Shown here: one piece after another, positions 38,791 through 47,461 of the stretch | Numbering within the stretch: position 1 is the first letter of the stretch | How the letters are laid out: every line of letters starts with the position of its first letter | Assembly (NCBI RefSeq): GCF_024498075.1 | Contig: NZ_JANHOF010000001.1 | Coordinates: 930,001-994,000 of the forward strand | Source: Paenibacillus mendelii | Lineage (GTDB): Bacteria > Bacillota > Bacilli > Paenibacillales > Paenibacillaceae | Direction: 5' to 3' | DNA: 64,000 nt | Translations under genes and position numbers: made by a program | Notes under the pieces: model-generated | What the model saw: only the letters and a program-made list of their open reading frames with translations | Database searches by the model: none | What the model was told of the DNA's origin: nothing

Positions 38791-39882
38791 TTACTTCGTT
38801 CTTCCTTTTAACTTATATACATGAGCCAATACTTCAGCCACAGCTTGGAATAAATCTGCCGGAATCGCATCACCGATCTCCGACCTTTGATATAACGCTC
38901 TGGCTAGAGGCTTGTTTTCCATGGTTATAACGCCGTTTTCTTTCGCAATTTCCCTAATGCGAAGTGCCACGAGATCCATTCCTTTGGCGATGACGGTCGG
39001 CGCTTCCATCTTAGAACCGTCATATTGCAGTGCGATTGCAAAGTGTGTCGGGTTGGTAATGACGACATCAGCTTTGGGCACTTCCTGCATCATGCGCTGC
39101 AATGCCATTCTCCGTTGTCGTTCACGGATTTTTCCTTTTATCAGCGGATCCCCTTCCGACTTTTTGTACTCATCCTTGATGTCCTGCTTGGACATCCGGA
39201 TGCTTTTCTCATGCTCATAGCGCTGGTAGATATAATCCATAATCGCTAGCACAACGAGCAGCGACCCTATTTCAATACCGAGCTTAACCGAAAGTCCTGC
39301 CGTATACGAGAACATCGTTTCAACAGGAACACTCGCCAGCTGCATGATATGATGCCTTTCGTTCCAAAGCGTTAAATATACGATCACGCCGATTACGATG
39401 AGCTTAATAATATTTTTCAAAAACTCCACGACAGACCGCATCGAAAAAATTTGCTTAAAACCATTGATCGGATTGAGCTTGCTTAATTTAGGCTTGATCG
39501 GGTCACCGCTAAATAAGAATCCAATTTGTACCATGCTGCCGATCAAAGCAAGCAAGACCGTTATGGCAAAAATAGGGGCCAGCAGTATGAAGCACTGCAT
39601 CATCAGCTCTGTAAATAACGTAATCAGATTGCCTGTTGACAGCTGCAGGTTAAGCTTGTGTTCAAATATGAAGGCGAACAGCTTGATCAATCGTTCCTTA
39701 TAGTAGCCTCCCAGCATCATGAAGCTTAAGAACGTGAACAGCAGAATGAATGCGCCAGGAAGCTCTGCACTTTTGGCCACCTGACCCTTTTTCCGGGATT
39801 CTTGCCGTTTCTTTTGCGTTGCAGGCTCCGTTTTTTCCTGGGAGAACATCTGCAAATCGAGCGTCCATCGGTATGCTCGCAT
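38791..39882 (-). CDS. flhB: Flagellar export switch protein FlhB
   Basis: The 363-residue protein switches export from hook to filament substrates. It has four membrane segments, then a cytosolic domain with the self-cleavage motif NPTH at about residues 277-280. The N-terminus DLQMFSQEKTEPATQKKRQESR is typical. The open frame reaches 39960 inside fliR, but AGGAGGA near 39895 selects the ATG at 39882. Confidence 0.97.
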   Translation of the reverse strand: MRAYRWTLDLQMFSQEKTEPATQKKRQESRKKGQVAKSAELPGAFILLFTFLSFMMLGGYYKERLIKLFAFIFEHKLNLQLSTGNLITLFTELMMQCFILLAPIFAITVLLALIGSMVQIGFLFSGDPIKPKLSKLNPINGFKQIFSMRSVVEFLKNIIKLIVIGVIVYLTLWNERHHIMQLASVPVETMFSYTAGLSVKLGIEIGSLLVVLAIMDYIYQRYEHEKSIRMSKQDIKDEYKKSEGDPLIKGKIRERQRRMALQRMMQEVPKADVVITNPTHFAIALQYDGSKMEAPTVIAKGMDLVALRIREIAKENGVITMENKPLARALYQRSEIGDAIPADLFQAVAEVLAHVYKLKGRTK

Positions 39883-39895
39883 GTCAGCAGTCCTC

Positions 39896-40687
39896 CTATT
39901 GAGTCCCGGAACCTTGCACGATTCCGAAAAGCTTCTCGACGGCGGTAAACATTTGAGCAAATAAATGCTCGAATACGGTCACAAGTCCGGGCATAATCAC
40001 AGCCAGCATCAGAAAGCCGACGATGATTTTTAGCGGAATACCAATTACGAATACATTGTACTGAGGCGCTGTCCGTGCGAGGAGACCGAGCCCCACATCG
40101 GTAAGAAACATGGCCACAACCAGCGGTGCCGAGATTTGCAAGGCAAGCATGAATGTATCGGCAAAAGTTCTTGTTAGAAATTCAGAAATGCTGCCATTGT
40201 AAATTTGACTAAAAAGAGAGTTTGATAATGGTATCCATTCATAGCTCTTCAATAGCGCCAACAGCAGGTAATGATGTCCGTTGATCGATAAGAAGATCAG
40301 CGTTAGGATCATATATTTGAAATTACCTAGCAGTGGCGACGAAGCCCCGGTCATCGGGTCAATAATGTTCGCCATGCCAAAACCCATCTGCAAATCAATG
40401 AACCCGCCGGCGGTTTGCACGATGGTGAAAAACAAGTACACGACAAAGCCCAGCAGCACACCAGCCATAATTTCGCGAATAATCGCCAGGATGAATTCGG
40501 CATCAGGAACCACGGTTTGTTTTAACCCATAGGTTAGAAAAACAAGCAGCGATATCATGAAGCTGAATCCGATCTTAAACGCAGTCGGCACGTTTCGAGC
40601 CGAAAAGATCGGTGCGACGACGAAAAATGCAGTTATTCGACAAAATATAAGCAAAAAAATAGGAAACCCCTGTAAAAAAAGCGCCAT
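39896..40687 (-). CDS. fliR: Flagellar export gate protein FliR
   Basis: The 263-residue polytopic protein is a core part of the FliPQR export channel. It has about six hydrophobic segments; the block GGFIDLQMGFGMANIIDPMTGASSP is a family signature. It is placed between fliQ and flhB, with flhB starting after a 13-base gap. Confidence 0.96.
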   Translation of the reverse strand: MALFLQGFPIFLLIFCRITAFFVVAPIFSARNVPTAFKIGFSFMISLLVFLTYGLKQTVVPDAEFILAIIREIMAGVLLGFVVYLFFTIVQTAGGFIDLQMGFGMANIIDPMTGASSPLLGNFKYMILTLIFLSINGHHYLLLALLKSYEWIPLSNSLFSQIYNGSISEFLTRTFADTFMLALQISAPLVVAMFLTDVGLGLLARTAPQYNVFVIGIPLKIIVGFLMLAVIMPGLVTVFEHLFAQMFTAVEKLFGIVQGSGTQ

Positions 40688-40704
40688 CGATTTCTACCCT
40701 CAGC

Positions 40705-40974
40705 TTATCCAATGTATTTATACAGATTGTTCAGCAGATTGTACGTAAAATCGACGAGCGTGTTTAGAATCCATGGTCCAAACAGTAGAATGGAAAGTAA
40801 AACCGCCACAATTTTCGGAACAAACGCCAACGTCTGTTCCTGGATTTGGGTAGTGGCTTGGAAAATACTAACCAGCAAGCCGACTACAAGACCGAGCACA
40901 AGCATTGGCGCGCTCGCCTTTAACACGGTGTAAACCGCTTGTCCTGCTAAACCGATGATAAAGTCCGAACTCAT
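40705..40974 (-). CDS. fliQ: Flagellar export gate protein FliQ
   Basis: The 89-residue protein has two membrane segments. The motif LVVGLLVSIFQATTQIQEQTL is diagnostic of FliQ/SpaQ. It is normal in length and lies between fliP and fliR. Confidence 0.97.
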   Translation of the reverse strand: MSSDFIIGLAGQAVYTVLKASAPMLVLGLVVGLLVSIFQATTQIQEQTLAFVPKIVAVLLSILLFGPWILNTLVDFTYNLLNNLYKYIG

Positions 40975-40999
40975 GCTTGCATACCTTCCTTCGCGGTCG

Positions 41000-41752
41000 T
41001 CACGTGTTGAAACTGAGCAATAGCGACTTAACGATTAAATACCAGCCGTCCACCATCACAAAGAGCAAAATTTTGAATGGCAGTGAAATCATAACCGGCG
41101 GAAGCATCATCATCCCCATCGCCATGAGCGTACTCGATACCACCATATCGATGATAAGAAACGGAATGAAGATCATAAAGCCCATTTGAAAGGCAGTTCT
41201 CAGTTCACTAAGCGCAAAAGCAGGAACCATGACCGTAAGCGGAATATCTTCATACGTTTTTGGCTTTTCCGTCTTGGTATAGTTCATGAACAGAAGCAGG
41301 TCTTTCTCCCGTGTCTGATTGAACATAAACTTCTTCATCGGATCTGCTGCTTTATCCAGCGCCTCTGTCTGGGTGATTTGCCCCTTCAGATAGGGCTGAA
41401 GCGCAACCTCGTTTACTTGGCCTAATGTAGGCGCCATGATGAAGAAGGTGATAAACATGGCCAGCCCGATTAGGACTTGATTGGGCGGCATCTGATTCGT
41501 ACCTAGAGAGGTACGGACAAAGCCGAGTACGATTACGATCCGGGTAAAGCTGGTCATCAGCACGAGAATAGCTGGCGCTATGCTGAGTACCGTAATTATG
41601 AGCAGCAGTGACAACGCGCTTGTTCCCGGTTGCTCCCCTTCACCGCCAATATTCACGCTGACATTGGGCAGAGGCTCTGCAAACGAATGGGAAGCCAGTA
41701 CCAGTGCGACAAGCTGAAGCACGACAAGGGACAGCACGATTTTCTTATTCAT
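41000..41752 (-). CDS. fliP: Flagellar export gate protein FliP
   Basis: The 250-residue protein has a cleavable signal peptide (about residues 1-25), followed by four membrane segments. Signatures are TSFTRIVIVLGFVRTSLG, TNQMPPNQVLIGLAMFITFF and FIPFLIIDMVVSSTLMAMGM. Its start overlaps fliO. Confidence 0.97.
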   Translation of the reverse strand: MNKKIVLSLVVLQLVALVLASHSFAEPLPNVSVNIGGEGEQPGTSALSLLLIITVLSIAPAILVLMTSFTRIVIVLGFVRTSLGTNQMPPNQVLIGLAMFITFFIMAPTLGQVNEVALQPYLKGQITQTEALDKAADPMKKFMFNQTREKDLLLFMNYTKTEKPKTYEDIPLTVMVPAFALSELRTAFQMGFMIFIPFLIIDMVVSSTLMAMGMMMLPPVMISLPFKILLFVMVDGWYLIVKSLLLSFNT

Positions 41753-42384
41753 TCGTCCAACAACCGATCGTTTTGATTTTGCTCGTTAAGAAGCTCTTTC
41801 ATCTTCTGCTTCCGCTCCGACTGACGCTTTAACCGGTTATTCAGCAGCGTCTCGAACGACTCCGCCTCCTGCCAGCGTTCAGCGTTAGGCTCGGAAGAAG
41901 AATCCGTATTACGCTTACGGAATCGGCCCACCATCTCTTTCAAGGATGATGCGTTCCATGCAAGGCCTGTTTGCTGTTCCATATCATCCAGTATCATCTG
42001 AGCTTCGACTGGATCATCAATTTTGTCGAGCAGGGACACACTGTCGCCAACTCCGACAATATAGACACGTCCGGATAATTCAACGACCTGCAGAGACTTG
42101 TTCTGGCCCAGAGGTATACCGCCGAGGGAACGCAATGCGCGATTGGCTCCCCATCCGCGATTACGCTTCGACAGCAGCTTGATGACGAACACAATGAGGC
42201 CAATGACGAGCAGCAGGGCAAATATTACCCAGATCAAGTAACCGGTCATACTGGAGGCGGGTATAACCGGTGGCTTGTCATTCATTGTGGAATCCACAGT
42301 TTCTTCTGCTGCAGCCCATCCTGCCGTCATCAACCAACCGATTGAAGCAAGTCCTGCAAGCCGCAAAGTTTGCCAATGTTTCAT
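41749..42384 (-). CDS. fliO: Flagellar export protein FliO (FliZ)
   Basis: The 211-residue protein has an N-terminal signal or anchor sequence, a membrane segment (SMTGYLIWVIFALLLVIGLIVFVIKLL, about residues 43-70), and a cytosolic part containing LGGIPLGQNKSLQVVELSGRVYIVGVGD, the FliO signature. It assists FliP assembly. The C-terminal tail is long and charged. Confidence 0.92.
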   Translation of the reverse strand: MKHWQTLRLAGLASIGWLMTAGWAAAEETVDSTMNDKPPVIPASSMTGYLIWVIFALLLVIGLIVFVIKLLSKRNRGWGANRALRSLGGIPLGQNKSLQVVELSGRVYIVGVGDSVSLLDKIDDPVEAQMILDDMEQQTGLAWNASSLKEMVGRFRKRNTDSSSEPNAERWQEAESFETLLNNRLKRQSERKQKMKELLNEQNQNDRLLDE

Positions 42385-42390
42385 CGCTCG

Positions 42391-42753
42391 TTAACCGAGT
42401 GTTTTTTTGATGGCCTCGATAACGCGGTCGGCCTGGAATGGTTTGACGATGAAATCCTTCGCTCCAGCTTGAATCGCGTCGATAACCATTGCCTGTTGTC
42501 CCATAGCGGAACACATAATGACCTTAGCGTTACCATCAATTTTCTTAATCTCTTTGAGCGCGACGATACCGTCCATCTCAGGCATTGTAATGTCCATCGT
42601 CGTCAGATCCGGCTTGAGCTCCTTGTACTTCTCGATCGCTTGAGCGCCGTCCGATGCTTCCCCCACTACCTCGTACCCGTTCTTCGTCAAAATGTCGCGA
42701 ATCATCATTCGCATGAAAGCTGCATCGTCTACGATCAATATGCGGTTTGCCAT
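42391..42753 (-). CDS. cheY: Chemotaxis response regulator CheY
   Basis: The 120-residue single-domain receiver binds the FliM/FliY switch when phosphorylated by CheA. The acidic pocket is Asp9-Asp10, the phospho-acceptor is Asp54 (TMDITMPEMDG), and the conserved Lys is in FIVKPF. GGAGGAACACAACG precedes the ATG. A 221-base gap upstream, without a gene, separates it from fliY. Confidence 0.97.
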   Translation of the reverse strand: MANRILIVDDAAFMRMMIRDILTKNGYEVVGEASDGAQAIEKYKELKPDLTTMDITMPEMDGIVALKEIKKIDGNAKVIMCSAMGQQAMVIDAIQAGAKDFIVKPFQADRVIEAIKKTLG

Positions 42754-42820
42754 CGTTGTGTTCCTCCTAGATTCCTATCTAATGTGTTGTAGAGCCTAAC
42801 TCCCCTGAACCAATGCCGCT

Positions 42821-42866
42821 TCAAAACTCGTTTTTCGAAGCTTGTGCTTACTCACTAAGCAAGCCC
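42821..42866. repeat. Repeat-like segment in the fliY-cheY gap
   Basis: The plus strand contains CAAAACTCG followed by CGAAGC and GTGCTTAC, resembling pieces of the repeat block at 46829-47025. The match is partial. The rest of the gap 42754-42974 shows short inverted repeats (GCTTACTCACTAAGC) but no coding potential and no clear promoter. Confidence 0.35.
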
Positions 42867-42974
42867 CCATGCAAGCATGAAACTTACAACGGAAGCGCTC
42901 GCTCAGTTTGCGCAGCTGTATCGCCAAGCCCGTACGGGAATGAACCGGTAGGGTGGAACCAGCATACGCGCGTT

Positions 42975-44189
42975 TTACTGCAGTTTTTGGATCCGATCCC
43001 ACTGACTGACAATATCCGTAACCCGGACACCAAAGTTCTCATCGATAACAACAACCTCGCCTTTGGCGATTAATTTGTTATTGACCAGAATGTCGACCGG
43101 TTCCCCCGCCAGCTTGTCCAGCTCAATGATGGATCCTTGTGACAACTCAAGAATATCCTTAATTTGCTTTTGAGTTCTTCCTAATTCTACCGTGACCTTA
43201 AGCGGGATGTCGAGCAATAAATTAAGGTTTGATTCTTCTGCTTGAACGTAGGGCGCGCCTTGAAAATTCGCGAATTGCACGGGCTGCACATTAACGTTGC
43301 GATTCGGAAGTCCGCCGTATGTTTGCGGTCCGCTCGGGGCTGCCGCATACTGCTGCTGCATGGCTGGCGGATAGGGTGCCGGCGCTTGCTGGGCATGAGC
43401 CGGAACGGCCGCTTCCGCATATACCGGCGGCGCTGCCGGAGCGCTTGCAGCAGGAGCTTGCACACTTGGTGCCGGCGCTTCGATTGCGCTCGGTTCGGAA
43501 GTGCCGCCCATCAGCGTATCCACCATTTCTTTGGCGAATTTAATAGGCAGCAGCTGCATGATCGTAGAGTCAATCAGCTCCCCAATCCGCAAGCGGAAAG
43601 CGATTTTTATAAACTTATCGTCGGGCGGAAGGCTGTCGATGCCCTCACCGTTCGAAACATTCAGTATGTCAATGCCCGGTGGCGAAATGTTGACAAAACG
43701 GTTGAAAATCGTTGACATCGATGTTGCGGATGACCCCATCATCTGGTTCATCGCTTCCTGTACAGCACTGATATGAATATCGTTTAGTTCATCACTCAGC
43801 GCCTTGCCTTCTCCACCAAGCATCAAATCCGCGATCGTTTGGGCATCTGCGGTTCTGATTACGAGTGAATTAATGCCTTGGAATCCATCTACATAATGAA
43901 CGGAGACAGCCACATGCGGCTTCGGAAACTCATTGTCAAGCTCGCTTCTTCTAATCAAAGATACTTCTGGAGTCGTAATGTCGACTTTCTTACCTAACAG
44001 GGTGGAAAGTGCCGTTGCTGCACTGCCGAATGTAATGTTACCGATCTCACCGAGTGCATCTTGTTCCATGGAGTTTAAATATGTATTCAGCTCCTCGGTC
44101 TTTCCTAACGACGGCATATCTGGCTCGTCGGAGGATTGACGCAGCAAGGCATCGATTTCTTCTTGCGACAAGTAGTCTTTACTCGTCAT
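42975..44189 (-). CDS. fliY: Flagellar switch protein FliY (CheC-FliN fusion)
   Basis: The roughly 404-residue protein sits in the motor switch and dephosphorylates CheY-P. The N-terminus has a CheY-P binding motif (SQEEIDALLRQ), then a CheC-like domain with two phosphatase helices (ALGEIGNITFGSAATALSTL and EAMNQMMGSSATSMS). An Ala/Pro/Gln-rich linker follows (about 235-320), then a C-terminal FliN/SpoA domain (PLKVTVELGRTQKQIKDILEL). The start overlaps fliM; the ATG at 44189 is preferred over TTG 44201. Confidence 0.96.
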   Translation of the reverse strand: MTSKDYLSQEEIDALLRQSSDEPDMPSLGKTEELNTYLNSMEQDALGEIGNITFGSAATALSTLLGKKVDITTPEVSLIRRSELDNEFPKPHVAVSVHYVDGFQGINSLVIRTADAQTIADLMLGGEGKALSDELNDIHISAVQEAMNQMMGSSATSMSTIFNRFVNISPPGIDILNVSNGEGIDSLPPDDKFIKIAFRLRIGELIDSTIMQLLPIKFAKEMVDTLMGGTSEPSAIEAPAPSVQAPAASAPAAPPVYAEAAVPAHAQQAPAPYPPAMQQQYAAAPSGPQTYGGLPNRNVNVQPVQFANFQGAPYVQAEESNLNLLLDIPLKVTVELGRTQKQIKDILELSQGSIIELDKLAGEPVDILVNNKLIAKGEVVVIDENFGVRVTDIVSQWDRIQKLQ

Positions 44190-45180
44190 AATCTTCTTCA
44201 ACTCCTTCGCTGACTACCTCATCGATCTGTATGGCCAATCGTTCCTTGACCGATCCAGGGCTGCCCTTGAATTTGAGCTTCTCCCCAAGTTTAATGTCCA
44301 AACCTTCTGTAATGGGTTTGTTGAGCGAAATGACGTCGCCAACAGCAAGCCCCAAAAATTCGCGGATCGATATACTGGACTGACCAAGCTCGGCAACTAT
44401 CGGAAGCTTTGCCTTGCTAACGCGTTGTTTCAATACTTCCATTTCTTCAGGAGCACGCGTCTTCTTCTGCGATACGAACCAATGATGGACAGACAGACGC
44501 GGCATAATCGGCTCGATGACGACATGAGGTATACATAAATTAATCATCCCCGTCGTATCGCCAATCTTGGTACTGAGGGATATTAATGCGATCGTTTCAT
44601 TCGGCGAGACGATCTGCATAAACTGCGGATTCGTCTCCAGCGAATCCAGCCGAGGCGAAATATCGATGACCGTCTTCCATGCCTCCTGCAAGCTCTCGAA
44701 GGTACGGCTGAAGATCCGCTCCATAATATTCGTTTCGATTTCAGTCAAGGCATTAATTTTCGAAGGCGCCATTCCTTGTCCGCCAAGCAAACGATCGAGC
44801 ATGGCATAAGCGACGTTCGGATGAACTTCGAGCACCATCCGTCCTTCTAAGGGCTCCGCCTCGAAGATGTTCAGAATGGTCATCTTAGGGATGGAACGAA
44901 TAAACTCATCATACGGCAGCTGTTCGACTTGAACGACGTTGATTTGGACGAACGTGCGAAGCTGCGCAGAGAAATAGGTTGTCAGATATCGCGCGAAGTT
45001 TTCGTGTATCCGGGTTAAGCTGCGGATATGATCCTTCGAGAACCGTACCGCGCGCTTGAACTCATAAGAGCGAATCTTTTTCTGCGTATCTTCTTTTTTC
45101 AGTTCTTCAGCATCCATCTCGCCGGATGATAAAGCAGCAAGCAAGGCGTCGATCTCATTCTGCGATAAAACATCAACCAA
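44179..45180 (-). CDS. fliM: Flagellar motor switch protein FliM
   Basis: The 333-residue protein forms the C ring and binds CheY-P through its N-terminal LSQNEIDALLAAL. The middle domain has KDHIRSLTRIHENFARYLTTYFSAQL, and the C-terminal SpoA domain has VELG-type strands. The start codon is TTG at 45180, with GGGGGTGA five bases upstream. Confidence 0.97.
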   Translation of the reverse strand: MVDVLSQNEIDALLAALSSGEMDAEELKKEDTQKKIRSYEFKRAVRFSKDHIRSLTRIHENFARYLTTYFSAQLRTFVQINVVQVEQLPYDEFIRSIPKMTILNIFEAEPLEGRMVLEVHPNVAYAMLDRLLGGQGMAPSKINALTEIETNIMERIFSRTFESLQEAWKTVIDISPRLDSLETNPQFMQIVSPNETIALISLSTKIGDTTGMINLCIPHVVIEPIMPRLSVHHWFVSQKKTRAPEEMEVLKQRVSKAKLPIVAELGQSSISIREFLGLAVGDVISLNKPITEGLDIKLGEKLKFKGSPGSVKERLAIQIDEVVSEGVEEDYDE

Positions 45181-45215
45181 TTATCTCACCCCCTTCGAAG
45201 GAATGCGGCATGTTC

Positions 45216-45707
45216 TTACATTTGTGCAATAATGATGTTCGTGATGTCAACATTGACCAGCTTACCTTCCGTTGTTTCCAGCAGCTTCTGGTTGATTAGA
45301 TTCAAGAGCTTCGATTTCAATTCGTCTTTGCCCTTCGAACCGTTCAGCCCCTCAGGGGTCATATCACCCAGCGTACTGATGATGATTGGTTTAATGACAA
45401 TATCTTTAATTTTGTCGAAGTCTTCCTTTGTCTTCTTGTTTTCCAGCTGGAAAGCGAAATCGACTTTGACAACGAATTCAGCGTCAATAAGATTCGTACT
45501 GATATCTTTAATCTCACTGGTTACACCAACGCGTTTATCCGCACTGATGCGCTCGGCTTGAACATTCTTCACGCTGTTTGCGGCTTTGGATTGCGGATCG
45601 CTGTTCTTATCATCACCCAGTATATTGTTCAAGAGGATGATGGCCACGATGGCAATCAACGTGATGGCGAGCAATATCGTAATTAACCAGGGTAACATCT
45701 TTTTCAT
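45216..45707 (-). CDS. fliL: Flagellar basal body protein FliL
   Basis: The 163-residue protein has an N-terminal membrane segment (LPWLITILLAITLIAIVAIILL) and a periplasm-facing FliL domain ending with KLVNVDITNIIIAQ. FliL surrounds stator units and aids motility. Its ATG overlaps the stop of flbD by four bases. Confidence 0.93.
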   Translation of the reverse strand: MKKMLPWLITILLAITLIAIVAIILLNNILGDDKNSDPQSKAANSVKNVQAERISADKRVGVTSEIKDISTNLIDAEFVVKVDFAFQLENKKTKEDFDKIKDIVIKPIIISTLGDMTPEGLNGSKGKDELKSKLLNLINQKLLETTEGKLVNVDITNIIIAQM

Positions 45708-45931
45708 GTTGAAGGTCCCTCCGTTTGTCCGCTCTTGATGGTCGCCACATTGACGCCGATCGAGCGAAGATAGTGCTGCATGGAGGAAATAACTTCCGCC
45801 GCTTTTTCCACAACTATTAGCTTTTTGCCCGTCGTCAACGTCAGCAGCGTATCTGGCGTCTCTTCGATTGTTTCGATGAGCAGCGCGTTGATATGCAAAG
45901 TGCTGCCGTTCAAACGCGTTACAGCAATCAT
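45704..45931 (-). CDS. flbD: FlbD/SwrD family protein
   Basis: The 75-residue protein matches the FlbD family: IAVTRLNGSTLHINALLIETIEETPDTLLTLTTGKKLIV. In B. subtilis SwrD raises flagellar motor power. AGGAGGTAACTC precedes the ATG, and fliL overlaps the end. No membrane segment is present. Confidence 0.93.
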   Translation of the reverse strand: MIAVTRLNGSTLHINALLIETIEETPDTLLTLTTGKKLIVVEKAAEVISSMQHYLRSIGVNVATIKSGQTEGPST

Positions 45932-45950
45932 GAGTTACCTCCTAAACCTT

Positions 45951-45978
45951 GCCGGGAGGCCGCTTAAGCCTCCCTGGC
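45951..45978 (-). other. Strong hairpin between flgG/E and flbD
   Basis: GCC-GGGAGGC pairs with GCCTCCC-GGC, with one bulged base and a seven-base loop. It lies in the 57-base gap after the flgG/E stop. There is no T run after it, so it is more likely an mRNA processing or stability element than a terminator. Confidence 0.6.
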
Positions 45979-45988
45979 GGTTAATGGC

Positions 45989-46813
45989 CTATCGTTTCAG
46001 GTTAACGACTTCCTGCAGGATTTCATCGGAGGTCGTAATGATGCGGGAGTTGGCTTGGAAGCCGCGTTGTGCCACGATCATCTCCGTAAACTCGGATGTC
46101 AGGTCGACGTTGGACATCTCTAGCTGTCCGGAAATAATGGCGCCGGTGCCAGCTTCAGGATCGCCTGCTGTCGTGATTGCAACCTCACCATCGAGATTCG
46201 CATTCGGCGTTACACGGTAAAGGTTACCGCCTAGTTTCTCAAGGCCCGCCGGATTGACTACTTTAACGATACCAAGCATAATGCCTGTCGGCGCGCTAGT
46301 CCCATCAACGCCTACAGCGATGATTTGACCGTCTTGAGCGATAGAGAATGCTTTCACTTCCGCAGGATCAAGGACAATTGGGGCTCCGCCTGAATCAAGA
46401 ACGAACAATCCGTCTCCATTCACAAGCTGTCCGGCAGCATCCAAAGTAAAGTTGCCTGCACGTGTCAGATACGGAACCTCGGCTCCGTCTCCAGACGAGA
46501 CCGCGAAGAATCCGTCACCGTCAATACGAACATCCGTCGGGTTGTTCGTCGTCATCGCACTGCCTGGCGTATGCACGGTATCGATGGATGCAATTGCTAC
46601 ACCCAGACCGATCTGCTTCGCATTGACACCGCCTGTGGTCCCTTCTTCGGGACTGGTGACACCGGAAACCGTCTGGCTCAAAATATCCTTGAACATCACG
46701 CGTCCAGCTTTAAAGCCAACCGTATTGACGTTGGCAATGTTATTACCAATAACGTCGAGCTTCGTTTGAAACCCGCGCATACCCGAGACACCGGAATACA
46801 TCGATCTTAACAT
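45989..46813 (-). CDS. flgG: Flagellar hook/rod protein (FlgG/FlgE family)
   Basis: The 274-residue axial protein has the conserved N-terminus MLRSMYSGVSGMRGFQTKLDVIGNNIANVNTVGFK and C-terminus SNVDLTSEFTEMIVAQRGFQANSRIITTSDEILQ. In B. subtilis the homologue at this place builds the hook and is now called FlgE; by sequence databases it is often called FlgG. The position after flgD (hook cap) supports hook function. AGGAGGTC precedes the ATG by 11 bases; the repeat block at 46829-47025 lies directly upstream. Confidence 0.93.
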   Translation of the reverse strand: MLRSMYSGVSGMRGFQTKLDVIGNNIANVNTVGFKAGRVMFKDILSQTVSGVTSPEEGTTGGVNAKQIGLGVAIASIDTVHTPGSAMTTNNPTDVRIDGDGFFAVSSGDGAEVPYLTRAGNFTLDAAGQLVNGDGLFVLDSGGAPIVLDPAEVKAFSIAQDGQIIAVGVDGTSAPTGIMLGIVKVVNPAGLEKLGGNLYRVTPNANLDGEVAITTAGDPEAGTGAIISGQLEMSNVDLTSEFTEMIVAQRGFQANSRIITTSDEILQEVVNLKR

Positions 46814-46828
46814 GCGTTATTTGACCTC

Positions 46829-47025
46829 CTAAAAGTTTTGCGAAGCAAAACTCGCTTCGTAAGCATAGACCTAAAAGTTTTTGCGTGGCTTCGCCCGACT
46901 TGGTCGAGCAAAAACTCACTTCGTAAGCATCTGCTAAGTTTTTGCGTGGCTTCGCCCGACTGGGTCGAGCAAAAGCTCAATTCGTAAGCATCTGCTAAGT
47001 TTTGCGAAGCAAGACTCTATAAGAG
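46829..47025. repeat. Tandem 42-63 base repeats upstream of the hook gene
   Basis: There are four consecutive units on the plus strand. Unit 1 (46829-46870, short) contains a perfect palindrome AGTTTTGC-GAA-GCAAAACT. Units 2 (46871-46933) and 3 (46934-46994) are long and almost identical. Unit 4 (46995-47025) is truncated. Each full unit ends with TTCGTAAGCAT. In units 2 and 3 the outer arms AGTTTTTGC/GCAAAA(A/G)CT enclose two small hairpins, GGC-TTC-GCC and CGAC-TTG/TGG-GTCG, so each can form a three-stem fold. A further inverted repeat GAGCTGT/ACAGCTC lies at 47023-47048. Confidence 0.9.
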
Positions 47026-47077
47026 CTGTATCAGTCGATCCACAGCTCATGGGCTTCCTCATCCGAGGTCCAGCCGA

Positions 47078-47461
47078 TTAATTAACGATTACAGCACTAT
47101 CAATTTGGGTGAACACATTCCCTTGCAGCGACTTACCGTCCATTGCCGTAACAACGGTTCTGCTGGGGATGTTTACAATCATCGCTACATCACGGTAGAC
47201 AACAAGCGAGTCCTTCGCCCCCTTGGCGGCGGCTTGATCGATTGCATTCACGATTTCATTGATGGTTTCTGGTTTGAATGAAATTCCCCGCTGCTGCATG
47301 CGAAGCTCCGCGTGCTGGCTGAACTTGAGCACATTGCGGTTTAATACTTCTTTAAATGAAGCGGGGCTGCTTGAGCTGTCCGCTTGCGCCTGAACTTGTT
47401 TACGGAGCTGCGCATTCGCGCTGGTCAGACGAAGCTGGGCAATGGTCATCCGGTTATCCAT
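47078..47461 (-). CDS. TIGR02530-type flagellar operon protein
   Basis: The 127-residue protein resembles the flagellar operon protein family found between flgD and the hook gene. The segment LKFSQHAELRMQQRGISFKPETINEIVNAIDQAAAKGAKDSLV and VVTAMDGKSLQGNVFTQIDSAVI are typical. No membrane segment is seen. Function is not established; a hook-related chaperone or regulator has been suggested for such genes only by context. It starts inside the end of flgD; the ATG at 47461 follows GGCGGTGAG. Confidence 0.85.
   Translation of the reverse strand: MDNRMTIAQLRLTSANAQLRKQVQAQADSSSSPASFKEVLNRNVLKFSQHAELRMQQRGISFKPETINEIVNAIDQAAAKGAKDSLVVYRDVAMIVNIPSRTVVTAMDGKSLQGNVFTQIDSAVIVN

Noticed and set aside
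45951-45978. Rho-independent terminator after the hook gene
   Set aside because: The stem is strong but lacks a T run, and the operon continues with flbD; listed as a structural element instead.
46814-47077. CRISPR array in the repeat block
   Set aside because: Units are directly adjacent, differ in length, and have no spacers; no cas genes are nearby.
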